From Candidatus Omnitrophota bacterium (GTDB taxonomy: Bacteria; Ratteibacteria; UBA8468; B48-G9; JAFGKM01), in the NCBI GenBank assembly GCA_023819375.1, contig JAMWDI010000002.1, forward strand, positions 57,076-121,075: a stretch of DNA of 64,000 nucleotides, given 5' to 3'. The notes below the pieces were generated by a model that had not been told where the DNA came from, searched no databases, and saw only the letters and a program-made list of their open reading frames with translations. Of this stretch, positions 34,123 through 43,033 are shown one piece after another. The translations under genes were made by a program, and so were the position numbers. The number at the start of each line of letters is the position of its first letter. Position 1 is the stretch's first letter.

Positions 34123-35334
34123 TTACAACCATCTTCTTTCGTGCATTGCTTCTATTAAGAATTTAACTGCTAAAAGAGTTGCTGATTCACGATATGTTAT
34201 ATTTAATTTTTCTTTTGTTTCTTTGACTTTGTGAAAACATTTTATTATTTTTTTATCAATCTCATTAAATGTTTCCTCTTTTTCTGTTTGATTACCTGAC
34301 TTTGCATTTCTCCATTCAATATAAGAAGCAATAACTCCTCCAGAATTACATAGAAAATCTGGTAAAACTTCTATACCCATTTCTTCTAAAATTTTATCTG
34401 CTTCTTCTGTCACAGGATCATTTGCTCCTTCAATTATTGCCTTACATTTTAAATATTTTCCATTTTCTTTATTAATAACTCCACCTGTTGCACAAGGAAT
34501 TAAAATATCAACATCCATTTCAAGTAATTCTTCATTTGTTATTTTTTCACTCTCCGGATAATCAGAAATTGTAATATCTTTTGTAGGAGCATATTCAAAA
34601 AGTTTTTCTATATCAAATCCTTTTTCATTATAAATACCACCATAAATATCTGAAACTGCAACAATTTTTGCACCCCATTTATAAAGAAAATAAGAAGTCC
34701 ATCTACCTACATTACCAAATCCTTGTATTGCAATTTTCATATTTTCAAGTTTTTTCTTCATAATTTCTTCAACATATAACTTTGTAGATGTAGCGACTGA
34801 CCTTCCTGTGGCTTCTAACCTTCCTGGAAGTCCTCCTATTTTAACTGGCTTACCAGTTACACACTCAGGTTTATGTAATTCCCCATAAATTACTGCCATA
34901 TCAAAAGGATCTGTTCCAAGATCAGGAGCAGGAATGTAATGTTCTGCAATAAGTTCTTCTCTAATCATATGGACATATTCTTTAAAAATTGAAATTCTTA
35001 TAAATTCACTTATATTGGTATTGGTAGGTATTTTTATTCCAGATTTTCCACCCCCAAAAGGAAGTTCAGTTAAAGCATTTTTATAAGTCATTATTTTTGC
35101 AAGACGTCTAGTTTCTTCAAGAGTTACATTTGGATCCATTCTTATTCCACCTTTTGCTGGCCCAAGAACAACATTATGGTAAACTACAAATGCATCACAA
35201 AAAATTATTTCATCATCTTTTGTTTTAAAATTTACAGAAAAAGAAATCTCTTTTTCATTTTTCTCAAGAAGCATTTCAGCAGCAGGTGAAATGTTAATAA
35301 ATTCTTTTATCCTTTCAAGTTTTACTATTGCCAT
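34123..35334 (-). CDS. gdhA: glutamate dehydrogenase (Glu/Leu/Phe/Val family)
   Basis: The 403-residue protein has GPAKGGIRMDPNVTLEE, LPFGGGKSGIKI with the catalytic Lys, the Asp region PAPDLGTDPFDMAVI, and the cofactor fold IAIQGFGNVGRWTSYFL. The order and AxGGxINxENG-like end (CATGGVINKENGKYL, then EGANDPVTEEAD) fit glutamate dehydrogenase rather than leucine dehydrogenase. It interconverts glutamate and 2-oxoglutarate plus ammonia. AGGAG lies about 9 nt before the ATG. It is probably transcribed with the Gfo/Idh/MocA gene just upstream (15 bp gap). Confidence 0.92.
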   Translation of the reverse strand: MAIVKLERIKEFINISPAAEMLLEKNEKEISFSVNFKTKDDEIIFCDAFVVYHNVVLGPAKGGIRMDPNVTLEETRRLAKIMTYKNALTELPFGGGKSGIKIPTNTNISEFIRISIFKEYVHMIREELIAEHYIPAPDLGTDPFDMAVIYGELHKPECVTGKPVKIGGLPGRLEATGRSVATSTKLYVEEIMKKKLENMKIAIQGFGNVGRWTSYFLYKWGAKIVAVSDIYGGIYNEKGFDIEKLFEYAPTKDITISDYPESEKITNEELLEMDVDILIPCATGGVINKENGKYLKCKAIIEGANDPVTEEADKILEEMGIEVLPDFLCNSGGVIASYIEWRNAKSGNQTEKEETFNEIDKKIIKCFHKVKETKEKLNITYRESATLLAVKFLIEAMHERRWL

Positions 35335-35349
35335 TTTTTTTCTCCTTAT

Positions 35350-36393
35350 TTATAAATTTATAAATTGACTATAAAGTTCATTTTTAATATCAACCTTTCT
35401 ATTTTCTCTTGCAGAAATCACAACTGCTAAACAACTTGCCACTGTTTTTGTCCCTTCAATTTCATTCATTTCAACAAATTCATTTTTAATAATTTTGTCA
35501 ACAAAATAATTTATTTCAGCAGAAACATTATGACTTGACACATTTACAGGTATTTTCGCAAAATTATATTCTGACTTTGTTTTAAAATATTTTGTAGAAC
35601 ATAAAAGTATATGATCTGAAGTATTATCAGCAATTATAGTTCCTTTTGTTCCATAAAAAACACTTCTCATAGTATAGGGTCTTATACACCCAATAGAACA
35701 AAAAACTTTTCCAATTATATCATTCTCAAATTTATAAATTCCTATTGTTGCATCATTAACAGGCCAGTCAACAAGACATTTATGATTAGAATAACCAAAT
35801 GCTTCTATTGGATCTCCTGCAATCCATCTTATTAAATCAACTGCATGACATCCACCTCCAATGAAAGGTTCTCTTCTTGGATCCTTTCTCCATTTTCCTA
35901 CGCCTTCTGCAACTCTATAATCATGAGCATATTCACTTTCTACAAAAAATAATTCTCCTATTTCACCAGAATCTATTATTTCTTTACTTAAAGAAAAACC
36001 TGGAGCAAATCTACATACTTGACCTATCATAAATTTCTTCCCTGATTTTCTTACTGCTTTAATAATATCAATACAATCTTCAAGATTCAAAGCAAGAGGC
36101 TTTTCGCACAATACGTGTTTTCCTGATAAAAGAGCAGAAACACTGTGTTCTTTATGATAATAATCGGGTGTAGCAACCGAAATTATCTCAATTTCTTTTA
36201 TTTCTATAAGTTCTCTATAATCAGTTGTTGCGAATGGAATATTAAATTCTTCTTTTACCTTTTTTAAAGTCTCCTCATCTATATCACAAATTCCATATAC
36301 TTCTGTATATGGATTCTGTAAATAACCAATAAGATGACTTCTTCCCATTCTTAAACCAATTATTCCAACCTTGATTTTCTTTCTTTCTATCAT
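35350..36393 (-). CDS. Gfo/Idh/MocA family oxidoreductase
   Basis: The 347-residue NAD(P)-dependent enzyme has the Rossmann start VGIIGLRMGRSHLIGY and the catalytic-Lys motif LCEKPLALNLEDC, followed by EPFIGGGCHAVDLIRWIAG, which carries the His-Asp typical of the C-terminal substrate domain. It is only distantly similar to the family member at 32967-34118. Substrate probably a sugar or cyclitol; not determinable here. AAGAAG precedes the ATG. Followed at 15 bp by gdhA. Confidence 0.9.
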   Translation of the reverse strand: MIERKKIKVGIIGLRMGRSHLIGYLQNPYTEVYGICDIDEETLKKVKEEFNIPFATTDYRELIEIKEIEIISVATPDYYHKEHSVSALLSGKHVLCEKPLALNLEDCIDIIKAVRKSGKKFMIGQVCRFAPGFSLSKEIIDSGEIGELFFVESEYAHDYRVAEGVGKWRKDPRREPFIGGGCHAVDLIRWIAGDPIEAFGYSNHKCLVDWPVNDATIGIYKFENDIIGKVFCSIGCIRPYTMRSVFYGTKGTIIADNTSDHILLCSTKYFKTKSEYNFAKIPVNVSSHNVSAEINYFVDKIIKNEFVEMNEIEGTKTVASCLAVVISARENRKVDIKNELYSQFINL

Positions 36394-36489
36394 TTTTCTT
36401 CTTTCAAATTTTAAAGATCAATACAACTTAAAAAATTAAAACACAACAACTTTTTTCTTCAAAAGTAATAAAAACAAAAAGGGAGAAAA

Positions 36490-36948
36490 TCAACTTATTT
36501 TTATCTGCTTTATTTCTTTTAAAATTAATTTTCCGTTTCTATAATACTCAACTGTAACACTTCTTGACCCATTTTCAATTTTACCAGGAGTTGCCACTAT
36601 TTCTTCTTTTGTTCCATCTTCTGTTATTCTCTCATACTTAACAACTGAATTTAATTTTACTGCCTCTCTGGCTGCGATATCTACAATATCTGCTTTTGCA
36701 TCAACTGTCCTTTCTTTTTGACTTTGTTCCATTTTATAACCAATCCAACCACCTGAAACAGATCCGATAGTTGCTCCAATAATCGCACCTCTCCATGGTT
36801 TATTAGAGTCAAGTATTGCTCCTAAAATCCCACCAATAGCAGCACCAATAACAGCCCCTTCTTTTGTTTTAGGAGAGAGTTCTTGAAGAGTTGAACAATT
36901 TGTAAAAAATAAAGTTGCTATAAATAAAACAATTAAAATTTTTTTCAT
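36490..36948 (-). CDS. glycine-zipper lipoprotein
   Basis: From the ATG at 36948, which has GGAGGG about 7 nt upstream, the protein (152 residues) begins with a lipoprotein signal ILIVLFIATLFFTNC. It then carries a glycine-zipper (GAVIGAAIGGILGAIL and GAIIGATIGSVSGGWIGY), the pattern of SlyB/OmpA-anchor membrane-inserting lipoproteins. A longer start at 36969 is less likely. It lies 34 bp downstream of the OmpA-like gene and probably shares its transcript. Confidence 0.82.
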   Translation of the reverse strand: MKKILIVLFIATLFFTNCSTLQELSPKTKEGAVIGAAIGGILGAILDSNKPWRGAIIGATIGSVSGGWIGYKMEQSQKERTVDAKADIVDIAAREAVKLNSVVKYERITEDGTKEEIVATPGKIENGSRSVTVEYYRNGKLILKEIKQIKIS

Positions 36949-36981
36949 ATACTTCCCTCCATTTTTCAAAAATTAAAATTT

Positions 36982-37746
36982 TTATTGATCGATAATAATA
37001 AATTTAACTTTTCTTGCAAAAGGCCAGTCAGTTTTAGAGACATCAATTTCACCTTCTGCTTTTATTTCAATTCTATCAGGAGATATTCCTTCTTTTTCAA
37101 CAAGATAATTTTTTACTGCCTTTGCCCTCTTTTCTGCTAACTTAAGATTATACTCTACTGTTCCTTCAGGAGAAGCATAACCAACAAGTAAAACTTTAAC
37201 ATTTGGATTTTCTCTTAAAACTTTTGCATTTTCTTTCAATTTCTGGATGTTTAGAGAAGTAAGTTTGGCACTATCATACGGGAAAAGAATATCCTGTAAA
37301 TTTAAAGAAACAATCTTTACCTTTTCAATAACTTTTTCAACTGGCTTTTCAACAATCTTTTCAACTGGCTTTTCTATTACCTTTTCAATAACTTTTTCAA
37401 CTGGCTTTTCAACAATCTTTTCAACTGGCTTTTCTATTACCTTTTCAATAACTTTAACTTCTTCTTTTTCTTTCTTTTCTTCTGGCATCTTTTTCACTTT
37501 TTTAACTCCAACAAAAATATATCCTCTATTGCCCCATAGTTCATTTTCTTTTCCTTCCGGTGGTTTAGTCGGCATCCACCAATATCCTTTTTTTACAGGA
37601 TCATAAACAGGTGGTTTCTCAGCCCCTGATTTTCCATACCATGAAAATTCCTCTGGTAACTCCCATTCATTATTACTTGCAAAAACTAAAATCCCTCCAA
37701 TAAATAAAATAATCCCTCCAATTATATAACTTAAAACTCTTTTCAC
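36982..37746 (-). CDS. OmpA-family protein with Glu-Lys-Pro-Val repeat linker
   Basis: The 254-residue protein has one N-terminal transmembrane or signal segment (VLSYIIGGIILFIGGILVFA). A Trp/Gly/Pro-rich stretch (GYWWMPTKPPEGKENELWG) follows, then a repetitive linker of VIEKPVEKIVEKPVEK units, and a C-terminal OmpA peptidoglycan-binding domain (ILFPYDSAKLTSLNIQKL to KLAEKRAKAVKNYL). The Asp and Arg used to bind diaminopimelate sit in variant context, so wall binding is probable but not certain. The start is GTG at 37746 with GGAGGA upstream. Confidence 0.85.
   Translation of the reverse strand: MKRVLSYIIGGIILFIGGILVFASNNEWELPEEFSWYGKSGAEKPPVYDPVKKGYWWMPTKPPEGKENELWGNRGYIFVGVKKVKKMPEEKKEKEEVKVIEKVIEKPVEKIVEKPVEKVIEKVIEKPVEKIVEKPVEKVIEKVKIVSLNLQDILFPYDSAKLTSLNIQKLKENAKVLRENPNVKVLLVGYASPEGTVEYNLKLAEKRAKAVKNYLVEKEGISPDRIEIKAEGEIDVSKTDWPFARKVKFIIIDQ
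37321..37440. repeat. exact 60-bp tandem repeat inside the OmpA-like gene
   Basis: Positions 37321-37380 and 37381-37440 are identical 60-bp units. The first 15 bp of a third copy follow. They encode the 20-residue Val/Ile-Glu-Lys linker units. Exact identity suggests recent slippage or recombination, and the linker length may vary between strains. Confidence 0.95.
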
Positions 37747-37806
37747 TTTTCCTCCTTTTTGTTAGAATTTTATCAAATCATGCGAAAATTGTCAAATTTT
37801 ATTCTT

Positions 37807-37840
37807 TTTTAAGTTAAGACATAGTATTAGGGAGATAGGA
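37807..37840 (+). repeat. 34-bp direct repeat, copy 1
   Basis: It begins TTTTAAGTTAAGACATAG and ends GGGAGATAGGA. It is identical, in the same orientation, to 43748-43781. The two copies enclose the decayed region, the glycoside-hydrolase-like gene, the prepilin and the IS110 remnant. Confidence 0.85.
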
Positions 37841-38235
37841 TATTGGGACAGTAATATATGGCTAAGAGGTATGTAGAAGTATTTATTTCAAGGCATCAAA
37901 AAGAAACAAAAAAGATTACAAAAGAAATTTTGTGTCTGATTTATTGGGTTCTTTTCATATCTTATATTTGTCTATTTATATTCTTACAGGCATTAGTCAT
38001 ATATATAAACTTTGGATCTCGTATATTTTTAAAAAATTCTTCTTTATCTTTCTTAAATTAATCACACAACTCAATATTTTTTTAAACCTCTTTAAATCTT
38101 TTATAATCATTTTCCTAATTTAATTTTTTAATAGCGGCTTATTTGAGATGGACTATATCCTGAACTTATTAAAAAAATAAAAATTCGTCAAGATTATCTA
38201 AAGACCTTTTATATTTTAAAGGTAATAAACTTGGC

Positions 38236-38352
38236 CTAAAAATTACCATTCTTTTCCCGGCTTATATCTGGAAATGTCTTATTTATCACTTCCTCTATTG
38301 CCTCTTTCTTTATCTCCTCAAACCTCTCCTTTGCCATTTTCCATCTTTCCAT
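38236..38352 (-). pseudogene. 38-codon ORF with strong ribosome-binding site in decayed element
   Basis: ATG at 38352 is preceded by AAGGAGG at good spacing. The peptide runs MERWKMAKERFEEIKKEA and on to a stop at 38236, charged and helical. The strong ribosome-binding site suggests the start of a once longer gene, plausibly the second ORF of an insertion sequence. I do not recognise it. Confidence 0.35.
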
Positions 38353-38365
38353 TTTTTCCTCCTTT

Positions 38366-38461
38366 TTACTTTATATTGTAATTGTCGGTTTTGAATATTC
38401 TCGCTACCTCTGATATGTTCTTCGTCTTTTCATATGTCTGAATTATAAACTTCTTGCTATT
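38366..38461 (-). pseudogene. transposase helix-turn-helix fragment
   Basis: This 31-codon frame reads KKFIIQTYEKTKNISEVARI then FKTD. The pattern matches the N-terminal helix-turn-helix of IS481/IS630/IS3-type transposases, where it is followed by a Trp/Lys-rich third helix; here a stop intervenes. No start codon. Immediately upstream of the ORF at 38352. Confidence 0.45.
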
Positions 38462-38497
38462 GTCTCATCTGCTATTTAACAACTCTCTATAGTTGGA

Positions 38498-38671
38498 TTA
38501 TATTTCTAAATTATTCATGGGGCTTCCTCCTTTCTTAATAAAGTTTAAATATATTTTACAGACAGGTACCTCCTTTCCTAAAAATTTCTTCTGTAATCCC
38601 TTTATCTTCTCTTTTACCTTTCTGGAATGAATACCTCTAAATGCCTCCTTAACCATATATTCCTTTCTCAT
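38498..38671 (-). pseudogene. 57-codon fragment, possibly transposase-derived
   Basis: The frame MRKEYMVKEAFRGIHSRKVK and on resembles the helical insertion of ISL3/IS256-type transposases (a KEAFR-type block). The match is weak and the frame ends after 57 residues. It has no ribosome-binding site. Treated as decayed DNA. Confidence 0.3.
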
Positions 38672-38987
38672 ATCTTATCTACTTAGATAACATATCGTAT
38701 AACCCAAAAAGATAATGGATTTACATTAAAAAAATAAACTTTTTTCAATTTATGCTGAAGTCTTAAATTAAGCCGTAGAAAAAAAGAAGTGAAAAAACAT
38801 TATCTTCAAATCGGAATACTTTCATATCCTCCAAAACCAAAAAGAAAATGGACTTATAGACTGGAAAAATAAATCAGAAAAACCCACATAATCTTGTTAG
38901 GGGAATTATTATATTGTCAAGTGTACATACTTATTTACATAAAAATATATAAAACAGAAAATAGGAGAAAAAAGGAATTTTTGAAAG

Positions 38988-39110
38988 ACAGGATAAATTG
39001 CAAAAATAGAAAATGAGTGTATTGAAGTTACCGATGGAAAAGAAACAATAAAGATAAAAAAATTACAGATTGAAGGAAAAAATAGAATAACATTCTCAAT
39101 TTTTATGTGA
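38988..39110 (+). pseudogene. fmt: C-terminal remnant resembling methionyl-tRNA formyltransferase
   Basis: The plus-strand frame reads through one in-frame stop (38994-38996), then IAKIENECIEVTDGKETIKI and KKLQIEGKNRI before ending at 39110. Fmt proteins end with PG.I..I...G..V..GDG...I..LQ.EGKK.M, and the alignment is good over about 33 residues, with the stop at the position of a Thr/Gln codon. No upstream Fmt sequence is present. An intact copy is presumably elsewhere. Confidence 0.4.
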
Positions 39111-39156
39111 CTACTGTGACAGAATATCTTTTACTTTTTTCTCTTATTAAACATTT

Positions 39157-42100
39157 TTAAGGTATTAGAAATTTCCAAATAGGTCTATTTACTTTCGTTT
39201 CTGCTTTTTTCTGGAAAATCCTAAACAATTCATCTATTTTTGTTTCTATCAATAGAATATCAGGCGCCATAGGATTTGCAGTAAAATATATTACCTTACC
39301 TTTCCCATAATTGTTTTCAAATATTGCAGGACTATCATCCATAAATTTTCCTATAATTTTTACATTTTTTTCAAAATCTTTAACTAAATAACCTTGATGA
39401 ATATTGTCATAAATACTCCCTTTTTTCTTTATTAAAATCTCACTTCCAGTAAGGCCTTCAATATTTGTTATTCTAAACCTATCAGTATCAATAACTTTCT
39501 TTTCAATTTTTACTCCTGTGATTTCTTCTCTATATTTTGCAAGTGAACTCCCATCTATATTATATTCAAATGCAAGAGGGTCTGTTATGACCAAAATACC
39601 GCCATTTCTCACATAATCTACTATTTTCTCAACAACCTTCTTTGTCATATATTTTCCGAGTGGTAAATAAATAATTTTAAACTCCTTTAAATCTTTTTCT
39701 TCTCTCTCAATCTGTCTATCTGAAAGAAATTCAAACCAAACTCCTACTTTTTCACCAAGAATTGAATATGCAGTATAAATTTCATCTCCTGACAAACACT
39801 CGCCTGTAACATTTTTTGCTGCTTCAGAATCTAAACTAACAATTATTGCAGTATCCGCGTCATCAGGTATATTTACTTTATTCATAGTAGTTATGACTTT
39901 TGATAATCTTATCATTTCATTATACAATGCAGGGTTTCTATATCTTTCCATATTTTCATAAAATTCAATTCTGCAAGCGCCCATTTTCAATGCCTGAGAT
40001 ACCCATTCTTTTAAATCATCAGGAGTTGGAGTGTATCCAGCATAATTAAATGCTTGACAAACAGTAATTACTGGTTTTCCATTTCCAAGATCTTTCAATA
40101 ATTTTGTTCCAAATCCATGATTGTAAATTCCTCTTCCTTCTCTTCTTTCTGCAGAAGAAGCATATGGGTCACATTGTAAATAATCTGTATATTTTGCAAT
40201 TAATGAATAATCAAAAGGTACAAAACCACTCATAAACCAATAATCCGCACCAACGTATTCTAAATGGCTATTTCCTTTGCTTTTCTTAAATGCTTCATAC
40301 ATCCTTTTCTTTGCTTCTACCCATTTATCACTTGCCCATCTAAAAAAAGCAATCCACTGAAATGGATGGTTTTCTTTATTCTGCCAGTAAGAATCATCAT
40401 TTATTGCAGGTATCCCATATTTTCCAAAACCATAATTTTTCAAAACCTCATCATTCCATTTTTTCATCTGTGGACTCATTTCTGAAATTTTACATCTTAT
40501 AGGATAAATATACGGCTCATCTTTTCCTTCTATTGTCCAGACGTATGGTTTATCTTTAAACCTTTCTGTCCATTTTACTAATTCTTCAATTGCACAATTT
40601 ATATAAACTGGATCTATTAAAGAACATTTTTTAATATTTCCTTCTTCAAATACAATTTCTGCACCTTTTTTAATTGCATCTGACATCACCCCGCTATGTT
40701 CAACACAGCACTTTAATCTTGTCCCATATTTTTCGTAATAACCTTTCCATAATTCTTCTTTTTCCCATGGATGCCTTTCCAAAAAAGCCCATGGTAACGG
40801 TAATCCCATAAATCCTGCTTTTGCATGTGTTTCAAGTTGGTCCCATAGTTCTTTTTCCCAATCTTCTTTAGTAAATTTACTTTTTATGTCACCTGGCATA
40901 TTCTCATAAGGTCCAATACTATGATACCACATATATGTCGTATAATTCCCTTTTTCTGAAGTTAACAATTCTTTAAACAAAGATTCTTTCCTGACAATTT
41001 TCAATGGAGAAATAGGTAAATATTTGTTTCTTATTACATATCCCTCTTTTTCTTTAAATATAATCTTTGAAAAAAAGTTTGGTTGATAAAAAGATCCTGC
41101 TAGTCTTGAAAATGAACTATTTACTCCAGACACTTTGTCCTCTCTTGCAAAATTAAAATTCCATGTCTCTCCTGATAGAGGTTTTTTATTTAAATCTGAA
41201 AATGGCAAAGACATTTCAATTGCCCAAAATGTTTTTTCAATTCTTGCTGAAATTTTTGCATTTGAGTTATACGTATTGTCTCTTTTATATCCTGTTGCAG
41301 TTTTATCATCTGGAATAATTATCGCATCATATAGAACACCGAGAGAATTTATAATAAAATGATATGTTTTATTAATTTCAGGAGATAAAAAAATTTCAAT
41401 ACAATCGTCATTCCAAACATCACCATCTCTTTCTTTTACTTTTGCTACAAGATATTTTGTATTTGCTTCTTCGCATTTAAAATAAAAATAAAGATTCTCA
41501 TCGTCATAACACATTTTTACATATGTTTGCTTCTCTGCTTTTTTCTCAACAAAATCTGCAACGAAAAAATCATTCATTACTTCAATATTTTGCCAACAAT
41601 CATCTTCATCTTTTCCATCAATAATAGGCGCTTTACTTACTTTCTTTACTATAATTTCCTCTGACCTTAATTCAATTACTCTAACACTATCTATCCAAAC
41701 GATTCCTTTTGTTCCAGAAAAATCTATAGCAAATTGTACAACATCAGTCCCTGCTGGAGGCACTATTTCAACAATAAATTCTTTCCAATCAGTATTTGCA
41801 TATCCAGAAGGGAAATTTATAGTTTGTCTTCCAGCACTTGCATTTGGACCACCTTTTAAATTAAATGCCAATTGCAATTTTATCATATTTGAATCAGGTA
41901 TTAAATTCTGTGTTTTAAACCAAAGTTTTACTTCATATTTTTTTCCTTCTTTCATTGGAATGTAGCAATATAAAACTGTTCTTTCTGTTACTTCTGGAAT
42001 TGTTATTTTGGCACTTGTTTTACCTTCTTTAAAAATTTCTTTATCTAATACAAAAGTACTTTTTGTTGTACTTGGCCATAATGTCCATCCTCTTTCTGTT

Positions 42101-42198
42101 TCAAATGAACCTATCTGTGGATCTATAACATGTATTTGTGTATATGCCAAAATTGAAAAAATAATAACAAAATTAAAAATTTTCTTAATCATTTTCAT
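39157..42198 (-). CDS. large exported glycoside-hydrolase-like protein with carbohydrate-binding domains
   Basis: The 1013-residue protein has a signal peptide (FNFVIIFSILAYTQIHVID). Residues about 28-175 form a CBM4/9-like jelly roll (ERGWTLWPSTTKS). About 185-365 is a CBM9/DOMON-like domain (PIIDGKDEDDCWQNIE, DENLYFYFKCEE). About 395-770 is a barrel-like region with TYMWYHSIGPYEN and VWTIEGKDEPYIYP, a candidate acid/base Glu region. About 780-1013 is a Rossmann-like beta-galactosidase-trimerisation/GATase type domain (VRNGGILVITDPLAFEYN). It probably binds and cleaves an extracellular polysaccharide; catalytic residues are unproven. GGAGG lies upstream of the ATG. Transcribed after the prepilin gene. 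Confidence 0.75.
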   Translation of the reverse strand: MKMIKKIFNFVIIFSILAYTQIHVIDPQIGSFETERGWTLWPSTTKSTFVLDKEIFKEGKTSAKITIPEVTERTVLYCYIPMKEGKKYEVKLWFKTQNLIPDSNMIKLQLAFNLKGGPNASAGRQTINFPSGYANTDWKEFIVEIVPPAGTDVVQFAIDFSGTKGIVWIDSVRVIELRSEEIIVKKVSKAPIIDGKDEDDCWQNIEVMNDFFVADFVEKKAEKQTYVKMCYDDENLYFYFKCEEANTKYLVAKVKERDGDVWNDDCIEIFLSPEINKTYHFIINSLGVLYDAIIIPDDKTATGYKRDNTYNSNAKISARIEKTFWAIEMSLPFSDLNKKPLSGETWNFNFAREDKVSGVNSSFSRLAGSFYQPNFFSKIIFKEKEGYVIRNKYLPISPLKIVRKESLFKELLTSEKGNYTTYMWYHSIGPYENMPGDIKSKFTKEDWEKELWDQLETHAKAGFMGLPLPWAFLERHPWEKEELWKGYYEKYGTRLKCCVEHSGVMSDAIKKGAEIVFEEGNIKKCSLIDPVYINCAIEELVKWTERFKDKPYVWTIEGKDEPYIYPIRCKISEMSPQMKKWNDEVLKNYGFGKYGIPAINDDSYWQNKENHPFQWIAFFRWASDKWVEAKKRMYEAFKKSKGNSHLEYVGADYWFMSGFVPFDYSLIAKYTDYLQCDPYASSAERREGRGIYNHGFGTKLLKDLGNGKPVITVCQAFNYAGYTPTPDDLKEWVSQALKMGACRIEFYENMERYRNPALYNEMIRLSKVITTMNKVNIPDDADTAIIVSLDSEAAKNVTGECLSGDEIYTAYSILGEKVGVWFEFLSDRQIEREEKDLKEFKIIYLPLGKYMTKKVVEKIVDYVRNGGILVITDPLAFEYNIDGSSLAKYREEITGVKIEKKVIDTDRFRITNIEGLTGSEILIKKKGSIYDNIHQGYLVKDFEKNVKIIGKFMDDSPAIFENNYGKGKVIYFTANPMAPDILLIETKIDELFRIFQKKAETKVNRPIWKFLIP

Positions 42199-42224
42199 TT
42201 TTTATCCTCCTTTTTTCTTATTTT

Positions 42225-42962
42225 TTACCAGCCAAGAACAGAGTCCCAATATTTATATCTGGGTAACCTCCAGTAAGTAGAATACCATTCCAAGTCTGTT
42301 GTTTCTACATGTCCATCATAAATTAAAACGTTAACCTTTCCTCCATGTCTTGTTTTCTGATTAATCAGAATACCCCTGCCATCAACATAATCACGATAAG
42401 CATTTGAACCATCTCCTCTATTGTCAACCAAAATCCACCATTTAATTTCAGTTCCTATTAAAGACCTGTTGTTTTTCTGTAAAGTTGAATATTTCATCCA
42501 TTGAATATTTGTAATACTTTGTCCAAATCCACATTTTAAGTTATAAGCATATCCACAAACACCTCCCCAAAAGATACTTCCTGAAACTCTCTCTCTCCAA
42601 CCACTGGGGCATATTAATACTGAGTTTGCACCCTTTTTTATAAAATACGTCCAGTTACTGCCGGGCCATTTATAATCAGAATAAAGATAACTTCCCAATT
42701 TTTCAGGCCAGCACATATTATTTGACCCTGGGTCAGCATGTAAAGGGAAGTAATCATTGTTATCTTGAATATACATTAAAAAAGCCACTCCAAGTTGTTT
42801 TAAATTACTTATACAAACTGCTTGCCTTGCTTTTTCTCTTGCTTTACTTAATGCAGGCAATAACATCGCTGCCAGAATTGCTATAATCGCCACCACTACA
42901 AGCAATTCTATTAATGTGAAACCATGTGGTTTTGAAAACCTCTTTGAGAATTTCTTCTTCAT
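42225..42962 (-). CDS. type II/IV prepilin-like protein with H-X9-DG domain
   Basis: The 245-residue protein has the prepilin peptidase site and helix [20 protein letters not shown] (residues 15-34), with the Glu at +5, followed by [12 protein letters not shown] and [20 protein letters not shown]. Near the C-terminus [12 protein letters not shown] fits the prepilin-associated H-X9-DG signature exactly. Such proteins are found in high numbers in Lentisphaerota, Planctomycetota and Omnitrophota-type genomes. AGGAGGTGC precedes the ATG. Only 27 bp separate it from the glycoside-hydrolase-like gene, so surface display or secretion of that enzyme may be linked. Confidence 0.92.
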   Translation of the reverse strand: MKKKFSKRFSKPHGFTLIELLVVVAIIAILAAMLLPALSKAREKARQAVCISNLKQLGVAFLMYIQDNNDYFPLHADPGSNNMCWPEKLGSYLYSDYKWPGSNWTYFIKKGANSVLICPSGWRERVSGSIFWGGVCGYAYNLKCGFGQSITNIQWMKYSTLQKNNRSLIGTEIKWWILVDNRGDGSNAYRDYVDGRGILINQKTRHGGKVNVLIYDGHVETTDLEWYSTYWRLPRYKYWDSVLGW

Positions 42963-43033
42963 AATGCACCTCCTGTAAAATTTAATCTATATGTAATCAT
43001 CCGGCAAAACAACCGGATAGGAAAGGAGATAAA

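Larger units (their letters stand above)
37747..39156. other. 1.4-kb region without an intact gene: decayed mobile-element DNA
   Basis: Between the OmpA-like and the glycoside-hydrolase-like gene no convincing complete gene is present. I see one copy of a 34-bp repeat (37807-37840), a plus-strand frame from 37861 opening MAKRYVEVFISRHQKETKK that I cannot place, three short minus-strand coding fragments (38236-38671), and a possible fmt fragment (38988-39110). Multiple stops and short open pieces suggest old insertion-sequence decay. Confidence 0.6.

Noticed and set aside
37858-38061. Open frame beginning MAKRYVEVFISRHQK
   Set aside because: No ribosome-binding site; only the first 30 residues look protein-like and the rest is a hydrophobic run from T-rich DNA. 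Treated as decayed DNA.
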